Positions 30,369 to 38,537 of a stretch of DNA of 64,000 bases are shown one piece after another; the stretch's first letter is position 1; the number at the start of each line of letters is the position of its first letter. The notes under the pieces are model-generated. The model saw only the letters and a program-made list of their open reading frames with translations. It was not told the DNA's origin and searched no databases. The position numbers and the translations under genes were made by a program. The stretch is from CADCVT01 sp036389155 (GTDB lineage Bacteria > Actinomycetota > Thermoleophilia > Solirubrobacterales > Solirubrobacteraceae), in assembly GCA_036389155.1 (NCBI GenBank), contig DASVQN010000050.1, positions 62,001 to 126,000 of the forward strand. The letters are read 5' to 3'.

Positions 30369-31555
30369 GCGGCCACGACGTCCTCGAACGCCGCGACGAT
30401 CTGGTCGTTCTCGAAGCCCTTGCGGCTCGCGACGCGGATGTACTGCCCGTCCTCCAGGCCGATCTTGTCGCGGCAGTCGCGCACGTAGACGCCGTTGCGG
30501 ATCAGCAGCAGCGGCGCGACGAGCTCGATCGGCACCGTGCGGTCGAGCTCGACGAGGACGAAGTTCGCCTTGCTCGGGTACGCCTTCAGCCCGTCGACGG
30601 CGCCCAGCGCGCCGAAGAACGGCTCGGCCTCCGCGAGGTAGCGCAGCCGCGCCCAGGCGTAGTCGGCCTGGAAGCGCGGGTCGGTGAAGAGGCGGAAGAA
30701 GTACTCGGTCAGCCCGCTGATGTTCCAGAGGAAGCCGTTGCCGACGAGCGCCTCGACGCGCTCGGGGGCCATGACCGCGTAGCCCGCGCGCAGCCCGGCG
30801 ACGCCGAAGTCCTTCGACATGCTCTTGACGAGCATCACGTTGCCCTGCGCGGCGGCGTCGGTCGTCAGGCTCGTGCGGTTGCGCTCGGCGTCCTCCCACG
30901 CAAAGTCGACGAAGCTCTCGTCCAGGACGACCAGCTCGAGGTGCGCGAGGGCCTCGAGCAGCCCCCGCATCAGCTTCGCGGGGACGTAGCCGCCGTTCGG
31001 GTTGTTCGGGTTGATCAGGCAGACCGTGTCGAGGTCGTTGCGCAGCACCCACTCGCGGAAGTCGTTGACGTCGAGCGCGAAGTCGTTCGCGCGGTCGAGC
31101 TTGTAGTAGAAGACCTCCTGGTCGGCGCGCAGGTACTCGTAGTAGGGCGAGAAGGTCGGCAGGATCACGCCGACGCGCGTCCCGGCGAAGCGGTGCATCG
31201 CCGCCTGGATCGCCTCGATCGCGCCGTTGCAGACGAAGATCTGCGCCGGGTCGACGCCGAGCGTCGGCGCGAGCAGCGAGGCGACGTGGTTGTTGGGCGA
31301 CGGGTAGGCCTCGAGCACCTTGCGCATCGCGCCCGTCTCGACGAGCTCGGACGTCATCCGCTCGATGAACAGGTCGGTTGCGTACGGGTTGGAGAGGAAG
31401 CAGGCGTCGATGTTGACCTGCAGGTCCGGGATGCGGTCGCTGAGCGTGAAGAGGCTCGGCGAATGCGAGCCGGACGCGGCCTTGATCTCCTTCAGCGTGG
31501 CGAGGATCTCCCGCTCGCGCTCGGTGACCTTCGCCGCCGTCGTGTCGACGTTCAT
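30350..31555 (-). CDS. PLP-dependent aminotransferase/decarboxylase, fold type I
   Basis: A 401-residue class I/II aminotransferase-fold enzyme: NPNNPNGGYV for the carboxylate/phosphate site, VVLDESFVDF with the PLP-ring Asp, and the Schiff-base lysine in VKSMSKDFGVAGLRAGY. The overall pattern resembles histidinol-phosphate aminotransferase and the threonine-phosphate/serine-phosphate decarboxylase branch, including the FLSNPYATD opening seen in capsule-associated members. It could make serinol phosphate or ethanolamine phosphate. The start ATG lies 2 nt after the ATP-grasp stop, and its end overlaps the HAD gene by 19 bp, so the three genes are one operon. Reaction not provable from sequence. 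Confidence 0.85.
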   Translation of the reverse strand: MNVDTTAAKVTEREREILATLKEIKAASGSHSPSLFTLSDRIPDLQVNIDACFLSNPYATDLFIERMTSELVETGAMRKVLEAYPSPNNHVASLLAPTLGVDPAQIFVCNGAIEAIQAAMHRFAGTRVGVILPTFSPYYEYLRADQEVFYYKLDRANDFALDVNDFREWVLRNDLDTVCLINPNNPNGGYVPAKLMRGLLEALAHLELVVLDESFVDFAWEDAERNRTSLTTDAAAQGNVMLVKSMSKDFGVAGLRAGYAVMAPERVEALVGNGFLWNISGLTEYFFRLFTDPRFQADYAWARLRYLAEAEPFFGALGAVDGLKAYPSKANFVLVELDRTVPIELVAPLLLIRNGVYVRDCRDKIGLEDGQYIRVASRKGFENDQIVAAFEDVVAACRTDG

Positions 31556-31557
31556 GG

Positions 31558-32619
31558 TCAGATCATCCCCTGGTCTAGGACCTGTCCCGCGATGTCGCGG
31601 AACACGCGGTGCTGTTGTGCGAAGTATCCGTCGGCAACGAACGGGTTCGCCTTGAAGCGCTTGTACGACCAGTCGTCGTACCGGCGCGGCTTCGGCGGGT
31701 TGGGCTCGTAGAGCGGGCTGAACTCGAGCACCACCGGCGGCGCCGACACGTCGTCGTCGACCCACATCAGGTCGAACCCCGCCGTGCGGACCCCGAGGGT
31801 GCGCAGGACGTGCGCGGCGGCGGCCACCCCGGTCTCCGGGATGTCGGCGTGCACGACGGTCGAGCCGTTCGAGGTGGCGGTCGTCGTCCACTCCCCGCCC
31901 GCGAGCTTCTCCGGGCTCTTGACGCGCCAGTAGGAGGCGGACTCGACGACCTGGTCGCCGACCATCGTCAGGCGCAGGTCCTTCGTCGCGCCGCGCACGA
32001 CCTCCTGGAGGATCACGCTCTCGCCCGGGCGGAACGCGTACTGCTCGAGGAAGCGGCGCGCCTCGGCCGCCGTCGGGAAGTGCCAGAGGCCCTTGCTGCT
32101 CGCGGAGTGCTCCTGCTTGACCAGCAGCGGCTCACCCGAGAAGTCGGCGTCGCGCCACGTCTCGGCGGTGAGGATCTGCGTGCGCGGCGTCGGCGTCCCG
32201 ATCTCGTCGAGGCGGCGGTGCATGAACGCCTTGTTCTCCCAGAACAGCACCTCGGCGGCCGAGTTGAACGCCTCGTTGCCCTGCTCCTCCAGTCCCGCGA
32301 TGAGCTGATGCATCTGCTTGGAGTAGTTCCACAGGCGCGGCTTGACGACGTCGTCGCGGTGGTACCACATGACCGTCTTGCCGAAGACCTCGCCGGGATC
32401 GTCGCTGACGCCGAACTGGCGGCCGCGGGCGGCCATCTCCTCGGCGAACGCGACCTCCTTGGACCACAGCTGCGGCTGGAACTCGTGCAGCCGGCGGCTG
32501 AAGCGCAGCAGGACGTGCGACGCCGTGTCGAGCGGCACGACGGCGTCGTCGGGGAACGGCAGGAGCCGGCGCCCGAACAGCCTTCCGTATGCACCCCGCT
32601 TCAGCCGGGTGAGATCCAT
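31558..32619 (-). CDS. ATP-grasp ligase
   Basis: A 353-residue protein whose C-terminal two thirds has the ATP-grasp fold: LLVKQEHSASSKGLWHF for the phosphate-binding loop, VILQEVVRGATKDLRLTMVGDQVVESASYWRVKSP, and GFDLMWVDDD...VVLEFSPLYEPNPP with acidic metal ligands. Such enzymes couple a carboxylate to an amine through an acyl phosphate. The N-terminal about 110 residues are specific to this type. ATG 32619 is preceded by GGAGG at 11 nt and TACCTT at 32655-32660, so it has a true leader. It is the first gene of the ATP-grasp/PLP/HAD unit and may form an amide on a uronic acid (inference by analogy with capsule loci). Confidence 0.8.
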   Translation of the reverse strand: MDLTRLKRGAYGRLFGRRLLPFPDDAVVPLDTASHVLLRFSRRLHEFQPQLWSKEVAFAEEMAARGRQFGVSDDPGEVFGKTVMWYHRDDVVKPRLWNYSKQMHQLIAGLEEQGNEAFNSAAEVLFWENKAFMHRRLDEIGTPTPRTQILTAETWRDADFSGEPLLVKQEHSASSKGLWHFPTAAEARRFLEQYAFRPGESVILQEVVRGATKDLRLTMVGDQVVESASYWRVKSPEKLAGGEWTTTATSNGSTVVHADIPETGVAAAAHVLRTLGVRTAGFDLMWVDDDVSAPPVVLEFSPLYEPNPPKPRRYDDWSYKRFKANPFVADGYFAQQHRVFRDIAGQVLDQGMI

Positions 32620-32654
32620 CGTTCCTGCTTCCTCCGGGAAAACTCGACGAGGGA

Positions 32655-32660
32655 AAGGTA
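32655..32660 (-). promoter_or_regulatory. Minus-10 hexamer TACCTT of the ATP-grasp operon
   Basis: TACCTT on the minus strand lies 35 nt before ATG 32619, leaving a leader with GGAGG, in contrast to the leaderless genes nearby. Confidence 0.35.
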
Positions 32661-32727
32661 GGCCGTCGCCACCCCCGGGCGCACTCGGATATGCGTCCAA
32701 GCCCTGGCACCGCGCCTCAGCCCCGGC

Positions 32728-32733
32728 TACCGT
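32728..32733 (+). promoter_or_regulatory. Leaderless minus-10 hexamer TACCGT of the epimerase gene
   Basis: TACCGT is followed after 10 nt by ATG 32744. Confidence 0.45.
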
Positions 32734-32743
32734 GCTCCCCGCC

Positions 32744-33697
32744 ATGAGAGCCCTCGTCACCGGCTGCGCCGGCTTCATCGGATCGCACCTCACCGAGTCC
32801 CTCCTGTCGGACGGACACGAAGTCGTCGGCGTCGACTGCTTCAACGACAACTACCAGCGCCCGCAGAAGCGGCGCAACCTCGAGACCGCGATGGACTGGG
32901 ACGGGTTCGACTTCGTCCCGCTCGACCTCGCGCGCGGCGACCTCGTCGACCTCGTCGACGACTGCGACGTCGTCTTCCACCTCGCCGCCGAGCCGGGGGT
33001 GCGCAAGAGCTGGGGCCAGCGCTTCGAGCAGTACTCGCGCAACAACGTGATGGCGACCCAGCACCTGCTGGACGCCGCGACCCGCTGGCCGGAGAAGCGC
33101 TTCGTCTACGCCTCCTCCTCGTCGGTCTACGGCCAGGCGGTCGAGTTCCCGACGGCGGAGACCGCGGCCACGCGGCCGCTCTCGCCGTACGGCGTGACCA
33201 AGCTCGCGGCCGAGAACCTCTGCCACCTGTACCACGTGAACTACGGCGTCTCGACGGTCTCGCTGCGCTACTTCACCGTCTTCGGCCCGCGCCAGCGCCC
33301 GGACATGGCGTTCCACATCTTCTGCCGCGCCGCCCTCGAGGGCCAGCCGGTCACCGTCTTCGACGACGGGACGCAGACGCGCGACTTCTCCTACGTCGAG
33401 GACGTCGTCGCCGCCACGCGCGCGGCCGGCGAGTCCGAGACGGCCGAGCTGGGCCAGCCGTACAACATCGGCGGCGGGTCGCCCGCGACGCTGCGCCACG
33501 CGCTGGACATCATCTCCGAACTCGCCGGCGGGGTCGAGGTGCAGTACACGAGCCGCGAGCGCGGCGACGTGCGCGACACGGCCGCGGAGACCTCGCGGGC
33601 GCGCCGCGACCTCGGCTTCGCGCCGAAGACCACGCTCGAGGACGGCCTGCGCGCGGAGTTCGAGTGGGTCCGCGAGCTGCTCGCCGCGCACGCGTGA
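32744..33697 (+). CDS. NAD-dependent epimerase, UDP-glucuronate/UDP-glucose 4-epimerase type
   Basis: A 317-residue extended SDR enzyme: RALVTGCAGFIGSHLTESLLSDGH, DCFNDNYQRPQKRRNL (resembling the DNFN.YY....K..RL stretch of UDP-glucuronate 4-epimerases), HLAAEPGVRKSWG, the catalytic SSSSVYG and SPYGVTKLAAE, then RYFTVFGPRQRPDMA. The PGVR and QRPDMA motifs fit uronate epimerases better than GalE, so UDP-GlcA to UDP-GalA conversion is a reasonable hypothesis. It is leaderless behind TACCGT and coupled by a 4-bp overlap to the first GT4 gene. Confidence 0.88.
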   Translation: MRALVTGCAGFIGSHLTESLLSDGHEVVGVDCFNDNYQRPQKRRNLETAMDWDGFDFVPLDLARGDLVDLVDDCDVVFHLAAEPGVRKSWGQRFEQYSRNNVMATQHLLDAATRWPEKRFVYASSSSVYGQAVEFPTAETAATRPLSPYGVTKLAAENLCHLYHVNYGVSTVSLRYFTVFGPRQRPDMAFHIFCRAALEGQPVTVFDDGTQTRDFSYVEDVVAATRAAGESETAELGQPYNIGGGSPATLRHALDIISELAGGVEVQYTSRERGDVRDTAAETSRARRDLGFAPKTTLEDGLRAEFEWVRELLAAHA

Positions 33698-34899
33698 GCG
33701 CGACCGCGCCGCGCCGGCGGCTGCTCGTGGTCAACCACATCCCCGTGTGGTGCGGGCCGCACAACCGGCTGGCGCGGCTCAACGCGCCGCTGGCCGAGGC
33801 CGGGTGGGACCAGGTCGTCGCGCTGCCGGAGGAGGAGGGCAGCGCCGCCGAGCGCCTGCGCGAGGAGGGCGTCCGCGTCGTGCAGCTGCCGCTGCACCGC
33901 CTGCGCGCGCGCGCCGACCCGCGGCTGCACCTCGAGCTGCTGTCGACGTTCGCGCCCGAGGTCAAGGCGCTGCGCTCGCTCATCCGCAGCGAGCGCTCCG
34001 ACGTCGTCCTCGTCCAGGCGCTCGAGAACCCGCACGGGATCCTCGCCGGCCACCTCGAGGGCGCCGGCGTCATCTGGCAGATCATCGGGACCAAGACGCC
34101 GATGGCGCTGCGCCGGGCGCTGCTGCCGATGATGCGCAACTGGGCCGACGTCGTCATGACCACGGGCGTCACCGTGGGCCGTCAGCACCCCGGCGTCGTC
34201 GAGCTCGGCGAGCGGTTCGTCCCGTTCGTCGCGCCCGTCGACACCGACCTCTTCCGCCCCGACCCGGCCCGGCGCGCGTCCGCCCGCGCCGAGCTCGGCC
34301 TGGGCCCCGACGACGTCGTCGTCGGCAACGTCGGCAACCTCAACCCGCAGAAGGGCCACCGCACGTTCATCCGCGCGGCGGCCCAGCTGCGCCGGACCCA
34401 CCCGCACGTGCGGTTCGTGATCCTCGGCGCGACCTACGACACGCACCCCGGCTACGCCGCGTCGCTCTGGCAGGAGGCCGAGGACCTCGGGCTGCGCCTC
34501 GGCCACGAGCTGATCTGGCGCGACGGCGGGCGGCGCGTCCCCGACCTGATGCCCGCGCTCGACGTCTTCTGGATGGCCTCCGAGCCGAACTCCGAGGGCG
34601 TGCCGACCGTGGTGATGGAGGCCGAGGCGACCGGGATCCCGGTGGGCTCGACCCTGTGCGGCGGCGTCGCCGACGTCGTCGACGACGAGTGGGGCTTCGT
34701 CGTCGGCGAGAACGACGCCGACGGCCTCGCGTCCAGGACCGTGCCGCTGGTGGAGGACGCCGCACTGCGCGCGCGCCTGGGGACGGCCGGCCGGCGGTTC
34801 GCGGTCGAGCACTGCGGCGTCGACTCGTGCCTTGCCGCGCACCTGCGCGCCTTCGACGTCGCCCTGGCACGGAGCGGCGCCCTGGCCGCGGCCGCGTGA
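33694..34899 (+). CDS. Family 4 glycosyltransferase, first of a tandem pair
   Basis: A 401-residue GT-B enzyme. The N-terminal domain begins LLVVNHIPVWCGPHNRLARLNAPLAEAGW; the C-terminal nucleotide-binding domain has VGNVGNLNPQKGHRTFIRAAAQL and the retaining-GT4 signature SEPNSEGVPTVVMEAEATGIPV (Glu-x7-Glu). It would add a sugar to the growing repeat unit in the cytoplasm. GTG 33694 overlaps the epimerase stop by 4 bp. The next gene is a near copy over its whole length, so the pair arose by recent duplication. Position 'PVGST' replaces the usual 'PVVST' after the signature, a small difference from the second copy. Confidence 0.88.
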   Translation: MSATAPRRRLLVVNHIPVWCGPHNRLARLNAPLAEAGWDQVVALPEEEGSAAERLREEGVRVVQLPLHRLRARADPRLHLELLSTFAPEVKALRSLIRSERSDVVLVQALENPHGILAGHLEGAGVIWQIIGTKTPMALRRALLPMMRNWADVVMTTGVTVGRQHPGVVELGERFVPFVAPVDTDLFRPDPARRASARAELGLGPDDVVVGNVGNLNPQKGHRTFIRAAAQLRRTHPHVRFVILGATYDTHPGYAASLWQEAEDLGLRLGHELIWRDGGRRVPDLMPALDVFWMASEPNSEGVPTVVMEAEATGIPVGSTLCGGVADVVDDEWGFVVGENDADGLASRTVPLVEDAALRARLGTAGRRFAVEHCGVDSCLAAHLRAFDVALARSGALAAAA

Positions 34900-34903
34900 T
34901 GAG

Positions 34904-36172
34904 ATGTCCTCGATCTCGGCGCCCCGACCCGATCCCGAGCAGCACCAGAAGCCCTCGGCGGGCGCGGCGACCGGCGGGCCGCGTCGCGTGCTCGTGGTCA
35001 ACCACATCCCGGTCTGGTGTGGCCCGCACAACCACATCGCTCGCCTGCACGCGCCGCTCGCGGAGGCGGGCTGGGAGCAGCTCGTAGCGCTGCCGCAGGA
35101 GCCGGGGTCGGCGGCCGGGCGCCTGCGCGACGCCGGCGTCCGCGTCGTCCAGCTCCCGCTCCACCGCCTGCGCGCGCGGGCCGATCCGCGCCTGCACCTC
35201 GAGCTGGTCTCGACGTTCGCGCCGGAGGTCAGGGCGCTGCGCGCGCTCATCCGCGAGTCGCGCGCCGAGCTCGTGCTCGTGCAGGCGCTCGAGAACCCGC
35301 ACGGCGTGCTCGCCGCGCGGCTGGAGGGCGCCGCCGTCATCTGGCAGATCATCGGCACCCGCACGCCGATGATGCTCCGGCGGGCCCTGCTGCCGATGAT
35401 GCGCAACTGGGCCGACGTCGTGATGTGCACGGGGATGACCGTCGCCCGCGAGCACCCCGGCGTCACCGACCTCGGCGAGCGCTTCGTGCCGTTCTTCGCC
35501 CCCGTCGACACCGACGCCTTCCGGCCCGACCCCGCCCGGCGGGAGGCCGCGCGCGCGGAGCTCGGGCTGGGGCCGGACGACCTGGTCATCGGGAACGTGG
35601 GCAACATCAACCCGCAGAAGGGCCACCGGACGTTCATCCGCGCGGCCGCGGAGGTGCGCCGCCGCCACCCGTCCGCGCGGTTCGTGCTCCTGGGGGCGAC
35701 CTACCAGACGCACCCCGGGTACGCCGAGCGCCTGTGGGCCGAGGCGGAGAGCCGCGGGCTGCGGCTGGGGAAGGAGCTCGTGTGGCGGGACGGCGGCGAC
35801 CGCGTCGCGGAGCTGCTTCCCGCGTTCGACGTGTTCTGGATGACGTCCGAGCCGAACTCCGAGGGCGTGCCGACCGCGTTGATGGAGGCCGAGGCGACGG
35901 GCATCCCGGTCGTCTCCACGCTCGCCGGCGGCGTCGCCGACGTCCTCGACGACGAGTGGGGGCGCCTCGTGGGCGAGAACGACGTGGACGGCCTGGTGGC
36001 CGCGACCGAGCCGCTCGTGCAGGACGCCGCACTGCGCGCCCGCATGGGCGCCGCCGGCAGGCGCTTCGCGGTCGCCAACTGCGGGATCGACTCGTGTCTG
36101 GACGCCTACTGGCGCGCGTTCGACGTCGCGCTGGCGCGCCGGGATGCCCGCGCGGGCGTCGCCGCCGCGTAA
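34904..36172 (+). CDS. Family 4 glycosyltransferase, second of a tandem pair
   Basis: A 422-residue paralogue of the preceding gene, sharing VVNHIPVWCGPHN, VQLPLHRLRARADPRLHLEL, LVQALENPHG, IWQIIGT.TPM, NPQKGHRTFIRAAA and SEPNSEGVPT..MEAEATGIPV. It has an extra N-terminal Pro/Gly/Ala-rich leader of about 25 residues (SISAPRPDPEQHQ). ATG 34904 lies just past the stop of the first copy, so both are on one transcript. Different donor or acceptor specificity between the copies is likely but not readable. The shared-box promoter of the next gene starts 3 bp after its TAA stop. Confidence 0.88.
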   Translation: MSSISAPRPDPEQHQKPSAGAATGGPRRVLVVNHIPVWCGPHNHIARLHAPLAEAGWEQLVALPQEPGSAAGRLRDAGVRVVQLPLHRLRARADPRLHLELVSTFAPEVRALRALIRESRAELVLVQALENPHGVLAARLEGAAVIWQIIGTRTPMMLRRALLPMMRNWADVVMCTGMTVAREHPGVTDLGERFVPFFAPVDTDAFRPDPARREAARAELGLGPDDLVIGNVGNINPQKGHRTFIRAAAEVRRRHPSARFVLLGATYQTHPGYAERLWAEAESRGLRLGKELVWRDGGDRVAELLPAFDVFWMTSEPNSEGVPTALMEAEATGIPVVSTLAGGVADVLDDEWGRLVGENDVDGLVAATEPLVQDAALRARMGAAGRRFAVANCGIDSCLDAYWRAFDVALARRDARAGVAAA

Positions 36173-36174
36173 AA

Positions 36175-36225
36175 GGTCGAACATCTGCCGATTTTCGGCA
36201 TGAGGGGTCAGGCGGCAGCTAAAGT
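36175..36225 (+). promoter_or_regulatory. Shared-box promoter 2: GTCGAACATC box and TAAAGT hexamer
   Basis: GTCGAACATC begins at 36176 and continues TGCCGATTT, matching the copy at 25981 in 18 of 19 bases. TAAAGT at 36220-36225 is again 44 bp from the start of the box. The leader of about 60 nt ends in CAGAACAACC and ACCGGAG, also as in the first copy. Confidence 0.6.
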
Positions 36226-36290
36226 CGCTGCTCGGCGCTGCCGCCCCCACGTTTTCGCGCCGCCGCAGAACAACCACCGGAGATCATCCA

Positions 36291-37277
36291 ATGAGTAGCG
36301 ATCTGATCGTCGTCGCCGGCGGCGGCGGCTTCATCGGCGGGCACCTTTCCCGCACCCTTCTGGACCAGGGCTTCCGCGTCCGCGCGGTCGACGTCAAGCC
36401 GCAGGACGAGTGGTACCAGGTGCACGAGGACGCCGAGAACCTCGTCCTGGACCTGCGCCTGGCCGACAGCTGCGACAAGGCGCTCGCCGGCGCCGACGAG
36501 GTCTACCAGCTGGCCGCGGACATGGGCGGCATGGGCTTCATCGAGAACAACAAGGCTCTGTGCATGCTGTCGGTGCTCGTCAACACGCACATGCTGCAGG
36601 CCGCGGTCAAGCACGACCTCGAGAAGTTCTTCTACTCCTCCTCGGCGTGCGTCTACGCCGGCGACAAGCAGACCGACCCGAACAACCCGGGCCTCAAGGA
36701 GGCCGACGCCTACCCGGCCATGCCGGAGGACGGCTACGGCTGGGAGAAGCTCTTCAGCGAGCGCATGTGCCGCCACTTCCGCGAGGACTTCGGCCTGTAC
36801 ACCCGCGTCGCCCGCTACCACAACGTCTACGGCCCGGAGGGCACGTGGACCGGCGGCCGCGAGAAGGCGCCCGCCGCGATCTGCCGCAAGGTCGCCGAGG
36901 CCAAGCTCACCGGCAACCACGAGATCGAGATCTGGGGCGACGGCGAGCAGACGCGCAGCTTCATGTACATCGACGACTGCACGTACGGCTCGCAGGCGAT
37001 CCTCAACTCGGACATCACCGAGCCGCTCAACCTGGGCAGCGACGAGATGGTCTCGATCAACCAGCTCGTCGACATCGTCGAGGGCATCGCCGGCATCAAG
37101 CTCGAGCGCCGCTACGACCTCGACGCGCCGAAGGGCGTCCGGGGCCGCAACAGCGACAACACGCTCATCAAGGAGCTGCTGGGCTGGGCGCCGAGCATCA
37201 CGCTCCAGGAGGGTCTCGAGAAGACCTACGCCTGGATCTACGACCAGGTCGCGGCCTCGGTCGCGCCGGCTCGCTAG
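36291..37277 (+). CDS. GDP-mannose 3,5-epimerase-like enzyme
   Basis: A 328-residue extended SDR protein with the distinctive GME segments: VVAGGGGFIGGHLSRTLLDQG, YQLAADMGGMGFIENN, SSSACVYAGDKQT with the conserved Cys, the catalytic Tyr-x3-Lys in EDGYGWEKLFSERMCRHF, and YHNVYGPEGTWTGGREKAPAAICRKVAEA. In plants and some bacteria GME epimerises GDP-D-mannose at C3 and C5 to GDP-L-galactose or GDP-L-gulose. Here it would supply an L-hexose for the polymer, alongside two GMD-type genes that use the same precursor. It has its own promoter with the shared box and a leader with GGAG 8 nt before the ATG. Confidence 0.88.
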   Translation: MSSDLIVVAGGGGFIGGHLSRTLLDQGFRVRAVDVKPQDEWYQVHEDAENLVLDLRLADSCDKALAGADEVYQLAADMGGMGFIENNKALCMLSVLVNTHMLQAAVKHDLEKFFYSSSACVYAGDKQTDPNNPGLKEADAYPAMPEDGYGWEKLFSERMCRHFREDFGLYTRVARYHNVYGPEGTWTGGREKAPAAICRKVAEAKLTGNHEIEIWGDGEQTRSFMYIDDCTYGSQAILNSDITEPLNLGSDEMVSINQLVDIVEGIAGIKLERRYDLDAPKGVRGRNSDNTLIKELLGWAPSITLQEGLEKTYAWIYDQVAASVAPAR

Positions 37278-37295
37278 CCGCACGGAGCGTCGGCC

Positions 37296-38522
37296 GTGCG
37301 GATCCAGCTCTGGAGCTACAACTACGACCCCGAGCCCACCGGCATCGGTCCGGTGAGCAAGGTGTGGGCCGAGGGGCTGCGGGATCGCGGCCACGTCGTC
37401 GACGTGGTCGCGGCCCATCCGCACTACCCCGAGCCGCGCTGGGGCACGAAGGTCGTGCCCTACCGCGAGACGCGCAACGGGATCCCCGTGCTGCGCCTGC
37501 CGCTGTGGATCGGCCGCGACTCCGCGGCCGAGCGCTACCGCCAGGAGCTCTCGTTCATGGCGGCGCAGTTCGCCGCGATCCCCGCGCTGGGGCGCCCGGA
37601 CGTCGTCGTCTCGGCGTCGCCGTCGTTCCCGGCGCTGCTGCCGGCGATCGTCAACTCGCGCGTGCGCCGCACGCCGTGGGTCGTCTGGCTCCACGACATC
37701 CTCCCCGACGGCGCGGCCTCCACCGGCCTCGTCGACGAGAGCTCGCCGGTCATCAAGGCGGCGCGCAGGCTCGAGCAGGCCGCGTACCGCGAGGCCGACA
37801 AGGTCGTCGTGCTGTCGAGCGCGTTCACGCGCAACCTCGTCGGCAAGGGCGTCCCGGAGGAGAAGATCGAGTTGATCTACGACCCGGCGACGCGCACGCC
37901 GCGCGCCGAGCCGTCGGCGACCGTCAAGGCCAAGCCCACGCGGCTGCTCAGCATGGGCAACATCGGGTTCTCGCAGGGCCTGACGCCGCTGGTCTCCGCC
38001 TTCGAGGCGTCGGACGCGCTGCGCGGCGCCGAGGTCGACTTCGTCATCACCGGCAACGGCATGGCCGCCGACGAGGTCCGCGCCGAGATCCGCAGCGACC
38101 GCGTCCGCATGCTGGGCGTGGTCGACGACGACGAGCTCGAGCGCCAGCTGCAGGAGTCGTCCATCGCCTTCGTGAGCCAGAGCTACGAGGGGGCGGAGTT
38201 CAACATCCCCTCGAAGATCATGAACTTCATGGCCTACGGCCTGCCGGTCCTCGCCGCGGTCAACCCCGCGGGCGAGGTCGCGAAGATCGTCGAGGAGGCC
38301 GGCGCCGGCTGGGTCGTCGACAGCTCCAGGCCGGAGACGTTCCCGCAGAAGCTCGCCGACCTGCTGCGCGACCCCGACGAGGTCGAGCGCCGCGGGCGCG
38401 CCTCGTACGAGTACGCGCAGCGCCACTTCACGCAGGGCGGCTTCGCCGAGCGCTTCGAGGAGTCGCTCGAGCGCGTCGTCGCGGACGCGTCCGCCGGTCC
38501 CGCCGTCCGCGCCGCCGCCTAG
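37296..38522 (+). CDS. WcaI/WbuB-like family 4 glycosyltransferase
   Basis: A 408-residue GT-B enzyme beginning IQLWSYNYDPEPTGIGPVSKVWAEGLRDRGH, the hallmark of the colanic-acid WcaI and WbuB group (fucosyl or N-acetylfucosaminyl transferases), with HPHYPEPRWG and WLHDILPDGA. The C-terminal domain has LLSMGNIGFSQGL, a GNG loop and FNIPSKIMNFMAYGLPVLAAV in place of the standard Glu-x7-Glu signature. GTG 37296 has GGAG 8 nt upstream and follows the GME-like gene by 18 bp, so both are on one transcript. A 6-deoxyhexose donor would fit the GMD genes nearby. Confidence 0.88.
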   Translation: MRIQLWSYNYDPEPTGIGPVSKVWAEGLRDRGHVVDVVAAHPHYPEPRWGTKVVPYRETRNGIPVLRLPLWIGRDSAAERYRQELSFMAAQFAAIPALGRPDVVVSASPSFPALLPAIVNSRVRRTPWVVWLHDILPDGAASTGLVDESSPVIKAARRLEQAAYREADKVVVLSSAFTRNLVGKGVPEEKIELIYDPATRTPRAEPSATVKAKPTRLLSMGNIGFSQGLTPLVSAFEASDALRGAEVDFVITGNGMAADEVRAEIRSDRVRMLGVVDDDELERQLQESSIAFVSQSYEGAEFNIPSKIMNFMAYGLPVLAAVNPAGEVAKIVEEAGAGWVVDSSRPETFPQKLADLLRDPDEVERRGRASYEYAQRHFTQGGFAERFEESLERVVADASAGPAVRAAA

Positions 38523-38537
38523 GCGCCCGGCCCACGC

